The translations under genes were made by a program, and so were the position numbers. A stretch of DNA of 9,771 nucleotides, taken from the NCBI GenBank assembly GCA_009885185.1, contig VFLF01000378.1, forward strand, positions 1-9,771. The letters run 5' to 3'. The notes under the pieces are model-generated. The model had not been told where the DNA came from. It was given only the letters and a program-made list of their open reading frames with translations, and made no database searches. Numbering within the stretch: position 1 is the first letter of the stretch; the number at the start of each line of letters is the position of its first letter. Shown one piece after another: positions 6,740 through 9,771 of this stretch. Origin of the DNA: Nitrosomonadales bacterium (lineage in GTDB: Bacteria; Pseudomonadota; Gammaproteobacteria; Burkholderiales; SG8-41).

Positions 6740-8047
6740 TCAAGGTTTCCCAGCCTGCTTAGACCGGCGCGGGTGATTCAGGCGGTCCTGCAGCGTGAGC
6801 CAGGCAAAAACCGCGGGCATGAAGTAGGGCGTGCGCGTATAGCACGGCACGGCCGGCGGTGGCCGGAAGTCGAGTGAGGAGCTGCCGGCGTCCTCGCCCA
6901 GCACCTGCAGTGCTGCCTTCTGGCCAGCCCAACGCGCCCAGACTACGCCGGAGCCGCAGTAGCCGGCCGCATAGCGTACGCCCGAGCGCGTAAAAATGCG
7001 CGGAATCATGTCCCGGTTCATTGCCACGTGACCAAACCAGCTATGCGTGATCTCGACGTCATCAAGCACTGGGAAGATGTCGACCAGCGCACGGCGGAGG
7101 CTTTCGGTCGGCCAATCGGGATCGCCCGCGATTGTGCCGTCGCGACCGCCGAACAGGATGCGCCGCCCATCGGGCGAGGGTCGATAGTAGTAGTGCAGCT
7201 TGCGCGTCTCGGAGAGCATGTAGCGCTTCGGCATCAACGCCTGCATGAGGCTATCCGATAGCGGTGCAGTCGCAATAATGCGGCTACGCACCGGCACCAT
7301 GCGACGCCGCAACCAGGGATCGACCTTGTCGGTGTAGCCGTTGGTGCCGAGGATAACGTGGCGCGCCTTGACCGTGCCACGTGCGGTTTCGACCGCATAG
7401 CCGTCCCCGCCTTCGAAGCGCACCCTGGTCACGCCCGTCTCGCCATGAATGGTGGCGCCGGCAGCCACTGTCCGCGCGAGCATGCCGGCATGAAGTTTCG
7501 CCGGATGGACTCCGCCGATATCCATGCGGACCATGCCGCCATGGTAGAAGTCGGTACCGAGGTGGGTGCGCTGCTCTGCCTTCGGCACGGGAAACGCTTC
7601 GATGCCGAGCGATTTTCTGAGCAGGTCGGACTCGCGTGCCAGTGTCTCGTAATCCGCGGGCTTCGATGCGCCCGAGAAGCGGCCGGTGATCTTGAAATCG
7701 CACTCGATGCTCTCGGCTGCGATGAACTGTGCCAGATCCTCCCGCGCGAGCTTAGCCTCGGCCAGGATGCGATCGGCGCGCTCGCGTCCGAACTTCTTTG
7801 CGAGCTGCGCATGGTCTGGCCGCAGATTGGCGCTCGCGATGCCGCCATTGCGGGTTGACGCACCCTCGCCGGGCCTCATGCGGTCGAAGATCTGCACGCT
7901 GCGGCCAGCCCGCGCGAGCGTCAACCCGGCCGAGACGCCGGTGTAGCCGGCGCCGACGATGACCACATCCGAGCGAGAGGCGACCGTCTTCCGCGGCAAC
8001 GTCTGCGGCGCCGCCGCCTGCCACCAGTAAGGCTCGTTGCGGATCAT
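6740..8047 (-). CDS. FAD-dependent oxidoreductase (DAO/OrdL-PuuB-like)
   Basis: A 435-residue flavoenzyme of the D-amino-acid oxidase superfamily, closest in layout to OrdL/gamma-glutamylputrescine oxidase-type enzymes that oxidise amines or N-substituted amino acids to imines. Evidence: the N-terminal EPYWWQAA; the dinucleotide fold VVIVGAGYTGVSAGLTLARAG (from residue 28; GxGxxG at 32-37) with an acidic D55 at the end of strand 2; GEGASTRNGGI (60-70), which contacts FAD; DIGGVHPAKLHAGM (176-189); LGTNGYTD (233-240); and the C-terminal SWFGHVAMNRDMIP and YAAGYCGSGV (359-368), which closes the FAD site. Length is normal. The ATG at 8047 has only a weak AGG upstream. It is a single-gene unit whose promoter block closely resembles that of the Bug gene. 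The substrate is unknown; linkage to a Bug receptor suggests an imported amine or amino acid derivative. Confidence 0.93.
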   Translation of the reverse strand: MIRNEPYWWQAAAPQTLPRKTVASRSDVVIVGAGYTGVSAGLTLARAGRSVQIFDRMRPGEGASTRNGGIASANLRPDHAQLAKKFGRERADRILAEAKLAREDLAQFIAAESIECDFKITGRFSGASKPADYETLARESDLLRKSLGIEAFPVPKAEQRTHLGTDFYHGGMVRMDIGGVHPAKLHAGMLARTVAAGATIHGETGVTRVRFEGGDGYAVETARGTVKARHVILGTNGYTDKVDPWLRRRMVPVRSRIIATAPLSDSLMQALMPKRYMLSETRKLHYYYRPSPDGRRILFGGRDGTIAGDPDWPTESLRRALVDIFPVLDDVEITHSWFGHVAMNRDMIPRIFTRSGVRYAAGYCGSGVVWARWAGQKAALQVLGEDAGSSSLDFRPPPAVPCYTRTPYFMPAVFAWLTLQDRLNHPRRSKQAGKP

Positions 8048-8072
8048 GCGGTGCTGCCTATCGTTTTGTGGA

Positions 8073-8285
8073 TCACACCGTGCGGCGCACAGTAGTAACG
8101 TTTGGCGAGGCCTGGAAGCTGCGCCCGATCACAAGTTGAATGTTTGCCTGGGTGGCGTTGGAAGCGGGCCGTGCTAAACCCTTGACCGCCTTCTTCCTTA
8201 TCGCGCCGCGGAACTTAGAACTGGCGAGCCCTTTGACCCCTACATATGACGCGGGTGATAGGAATTTCAGACGCGCGGTTTGCAT
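8073..8285 (-). CDS. Possible small leader ORF upstream of oxidoreductase
   Basis: An open frame of 70 residues starting MQTARLKFLSPASYVGVKG and ending 25 bases before the oxidoreductase ATG. It is rich in lysine, arginine, alanine and serine, with a very basic middle (FRGAIRKKAVKG), and matches no family I recognise. Its ATG lies 7 bases after the predicted -10, so it could only be translated from a leaderless mRNA. It may equally be an untranslated leader that happens to stay open. Confidence 0.2.
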   Translation of the reverse strand: MQTARLKFLSPASYVGVKGLASSKFRGAIRKKAVKGLARPASNATQANIQLVIGRSFQASPNVTTVRRTV

Positions 8286-8342
8286 ACGCTGCAATGTATC
8301 GCTGCTGCGTGGCTGGGTTAATCAAACGGTTTGGTGTCGAAG
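8279..8342 (-). repeat. 64-bp dispersed repeat, copy 2
   Basis: Partner of 6524-6587, aligned without gaps. It lies about 232 bases upstream of the oxidoreductase ATG, versus 144 bases for the copy upstream of the Bug gene. The sequence AAACCGTTT just upstream of the -35 is a palindrome around its central base in this copy; copy 1 has one change in it. Confidence 0.9.
8285..8321 (-). promoter_or_regulatory. Predicted sigma-70 promoter of the oxidoreductase gene
   Basis: On the minus strand TTAACC (8321-8316) is followed by a 17-base spacer and TACATT (8298-8293). The start of transcription would fall near 8286, giving a leader of about 240 bases. Spacer length and flanks match the other repeat copy. 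Confidence 0.6.
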
Positions 8343-8513
8343 AGGGTCCTTGCTGCGGCTTGCTCCCAGTTTTTACTAGTTGTCGAATAGCTACCTGAAG
8401 GAAGTAATTAACAAGCGATTTTTACGGGAACGTACGCAAGGTTTCGCGCAGAACTTGGGCGCCCCACGCGAGCGCCTCTACAACGTGTATAACGTGAGTG
8501 GCTTGGTGACTAC
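8343..8513. other. Intergenic stretch without recognised gene
   Basis: A plus-strand open frame crosses this region from a TTG at 8380 but continues antisense through the small secreted-protein gene, and its sequence resembles no family I know. I see no other structure except the terminator at its right edge. Confidence 0.4.
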
Positions 8514-8540
8514 CAAAAGAAAACCCCGCCGAAGCGGGGT
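8514..8540 (-). terminator. Rho-independent terminator of the small secreted-protein gene
   Basis: On the minus strand ACCCCGC, a TTCG loop and GCGGGGT form a perfect 7-bp stem, followed by TTTTCTTTT. The loop is a stable C(UUCG)G tetraloop. It starts 23 bases after the stop codon of the gene at 8892-8563. Confidence 0.93.
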
Positions 8541-8562
8541 GAAAGAAGCATCAATTACATGC

Positions 8563-8892
8563 TTAGTATCTACGCGGGTTATTCGGCTGACGATCTCGAC
8601 TATTACGCACGCCGTCGCCGTCACGGTCACGATCCCTGTAGTTGGGAATGCCATCACCGTCGCGGTCCCTACGTCCATCACGATGGCCGTAGTATCCATG
8701 ATGACCTTGAGACGGCCTGTAGTAAGTAGCGCGTGGTGCATAATAGACCGGTGGCGCATAATAAACCGGTCCAGGTGCGTACAGTGGGACGCCGAAAGTA
8801 ATTCCAAACGACACCTCGGCATTCGCTGCAGATATTCCGCTTGCAGCGAGTAGCGTCACACCGGCCAAAGCTGAGATAACATGTTTACGCAT
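8563..8892 (-). CDS. Small secreted protein with Tyr/Pro repeats and DxDxDG motifs
   Basis: A 109-residue exported protein of unknown function. Residues 1-25 are a signal peptide with cleavage expected after SAANA. The mature part begins with a short EVSFGITFGVPLYAP strand, then a Tyr-Pro-Ala repeat region (PVYYAP/PVYYAP, about 42-53). The tail is charged, with two copies of DRDGDG (76-81 and 89-94), each followed by a short x-x-N, and the end RQPNNPRRY. The DxDxDG spacing is that of calcium-binding loops (thrombospondin-3/EF-like), so divalent metal binding is plausible but unproven. Similar short periplasmic proteins with a signal peptide and Tyr/Pro-rich part are common in Burkholderiales. 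The ATG at 8892 has GAGGAG 7 bases upstream, a strong ribosome site. The gene is monocistronic, with its own terminator. Confidence 0.85.
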   Translation of the reverse strand: MRKHVISALAGVTLLAASGISAANAEVSFGITFGVPLYAPGPVYYAPPVYYAPRATYYRPSQGHHGYYGHRDGRRDRDGDGIPNYRDRDRDGDGVRNSRDRQPNNPRRY

Positions 8893-9484
8893 TGCAGTTC
8901 TCCTCTACTATTCGCCTCACGACCTTCCAGACGCTTCGGCGGTTATTTAACGCCGCATTACAACTCGCTGCGCACTAGTTATATGAACGCAGGTCCGCGC
9001 CAAAGAGCCATTACGAATTGTAAGAATTTGCTACTGACTTTAATGTTTAAAATCAATCATTTAAAATGCATTCTTTAAATGTACGACAAAAAATTAATGT
9101 AGAAACGAAACACATCGCATGAAAATCATTTGTAATGGCAGTCGCCGCCCGGTACGCAGCAAACGGCACAACCTTATAAGGTCATCCTCGAATCACGCCT
9201 TCGCGACGTGCCCGGCGTGCAGGCAGAGAGTAAGGGTCGCGTGGATCCTGGGAATTCTGGAATTTCCTCGGCATCCCGCTAAATCGAAGTGACTGTCAAA
9301 AGAATCCACGCCGTAGCGGTGCGCTAGAATAATGGTGCAATGCCAAAGGTAAAAAAGCCTGCTCTCTACACATTAGGTGCGGTTAATCTCTGACTCAGTT
9401 GCTGAGATCGCGTCGTTAACCGTTAGAGATTTATTTTTAAGGGAGCGATCAATGCACTGAGGTTACCCGCCGCCGTCAATCTGA
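8893..9484. other. A+T-richer intergenic region
   Basis: About 590 bases with no gene I can support and clearly lower G+C than the catabolic genes. It must contain the promoter of the small secreted-protein gene; TATAAC near 8978-8983 on the minus strand is a possible -10, but without a good -35. A bulged hairpin, GGCGGTTATTTAACGCC, occurs near 8938-8954. Nested inverted repeats near 9380-9431 are listed separately. The low G+C and lack of genes suggest an old insertion zone. Confidence 0.45.
9380..9460 (+). other. Nested inverted repeats, T-rich run and two-codon ORF
   Basis: Two pairs of 7-base arms interleave: CGGTTAA (9380-9386) with TTAACCG (9416-9422), and AATCTCT (9385-9391) with AGAGATT (9425-9431). 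A small hairpin, CTCAG/CTGAG, lies between at 9394-9406. A T-rich run, TTATTTTT, follows the last arm. Next are GGGAG (9441-9445) and ATG-CAC-TGA (9452-9460), a well-spaced ribosome site before a two-codon frame. This could be an attenuator-like or small-RNA structure, or chance. Confidence 0.25.
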
Positions 9485-9619
9485 TTGAGACGTGCAATAG
9501 TATTACTGGAAGGGTGCAATACCTTCTCCAATATTCACGGCCTCACGTATATCGGGTTTCCAAAAGGCAAGATTCGCTCCGCATTTCACGAGATCCGCGA
9601 AGTACTTGAACGTGAATGA
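9485..9619 (+). pseudogene. Probable 3' remnant of a TIR-like nucleotide-binding protein
   Basis: A 44-codon frame after a stop at 9482-9484, reading LRRAIVLLEGCNTFSNIHG then LTYIGFPKGKIRSAFHEIR and EVLERE before TGA. A hydrophobic strand (AIVLLEGC), SNIHGLTYI, FPKGKI, and a closing amphipathic helix are the order I recall for the end of predicted nucleotide-binding TIR-like proteins, a group that includes anti-phage effectors. The N-terminal two-thirds, with the catalytic glutamate, are missing, and the sequence upstream does not continue the frame. The codons look protein-coding, but at this length the family call is tentative. No start codon better than TTG exists. Confidence 0.35.
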
Positions 9620-9653
9620 ATCATAGGTACTTCGTGGTCGACCTCATGGCGTT

Positions 9654-9668
9654 GCCGGTCCGACCGGC
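9654..9668. repeat. Perfect palindrome upstream of the edge gene
   Basis: GCCGGTC, one base, then GACCGGC: 7-bp arms around a single base. It ends 2 bases before the weak -35 of the predicted promoter at 9671. No T-run follows, so an operator is more likely than a terminator; the function is unknown. Confidence 0.4.
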
Positions 9669-9670
9669 CC

Positions 9671-9699
9671 TTAGAATTTATCCGTAAATAATTTATAAT
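9671..9699 (+). promoter_or_regulatory. Candidate promoter of the edge gene
   Basis: TATAAT at 9694-9699 matches the -10 consensus fully. The -35 candidate TTAGAA (9671-9676), at a 17-base spacer, is poor (3 of 6). The probable start codon lies 42 bases downstream. Confidence 0.4.
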
Positions 9700-9740
9700 G
9701 CTTTTCCGAGCCGCCCGTGACGCGGTGACGGAGAAGCGCG

Positions 9741-9771
9741 ATGGTGGCGAAGAAGCCGACGACAAAGAAAC
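9741..9771 (+). CDS. 5' end of a lysine-rich protein, cut by window edge
   Basis: ATG at 9741, preceded by GGAGAAG 4 bases upstream, opens a frame reading MVAKKPTTKK up to the edge. Ribosome site, spacing and the consensus -10 upstream support a real start. A lysine/threonine-rich beginning occurs in histone-like, integrase-like and many other proteins, so no function is assigned. A second frame from ATG 9698 is also open to the edge but lacks a ribosome site. Confidence 0.4.
   Translation, partial: MVAKKPTTKK

Noticed and set aside
8563..8760. Short repeated units near 8740-8770 as a possible CRISPR or tandem-repeat locus
   Set aside because: They encode the Tyr-Pro-Ala repeats of the secreted protein and lack regular spacers.
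8380..8853. Plus-strand open frame of 157 codons
   Set aside because: It starts at TTG, crosses a strong terminator, and runs antisense through the small secreted-protein gene.
8881..9078. Plus-strand open frame of 65 codons
   Set aside because: It starts inside the secreted-protein gene with no ribosome site, and its sequence is not protein-like.

Overview
The window looks like a betaproteobacterial, probably Burkholderiales-type, chromosome segment. The reasons are the Bug (TctC-like) periplasmic binding proteins (one intact, one remnant), the Bug plus M81-peptidase gene pair, the nitrile hydratase genes, and third-position G/C-rich codons in most genes. This assignment is an inference from gene content.

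Layout, left to right. Positions 1-540 hold decayed DNA: the tail of an IS21-type istA transposase on the minus strand butts directly onto the last 86 codons of a Bug gene on the plus strand. A plus-strand SAM-dependent methyltransferase (707-1495) follows. Then comes a minus-strand nitrile hydratase operon: cobalt-type alpha subunit (3397-2762), beta subunit (2762-2103), and P14K-like accessory protein (2101-1721). It ends in the start of an MFS transporter gene (1673-1530) that keeps its ribosome site and first membrane segment but is then cut off. No amidase, the usual next enzyme after nitrile hydratase, is present.

A second minus-strand unit holds a Bug binding protein (6380-5367) and an M81/MlrC-like metallopeptidase (5348-3843). 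A third holds a FAD-dependent amine/amino-acid oxidoreductase (8047-6740). The last two units carry upstream a closely related, ungapped 64-bp block (54 of 64 identical by hand count). It contains a -35/17-bp/-10 promoter and a conserved ATG about 7 bases after the -10. This is the most informative non-coding signal in the window and suggests that solute capture, M81 hydrolysis and flavin-dependent oxidation are co-regulated.

The right end (8048-9771) is gene-poor and more A+T-rich. It has a small secreted tyrosine/aspartate-rich protein with a textbook terminator (8892-8514), a probable remnant of a TIR-like nucleotide-binding protein (9485-9619), inverted repeats, and the probable first ten codons of a lysine-rich protein at the edge (9741 onward).

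Functional reading (inference): a small-molecule scavenging region in which nitrile-to-amide hydration, uptake, amide or peptide hydrolysis, and amine oxidation could act on related compounds, flanked by scars of mobile elements. I did not see an obviously new multi-gene system. The best lead is the duplicated promoter cassette.
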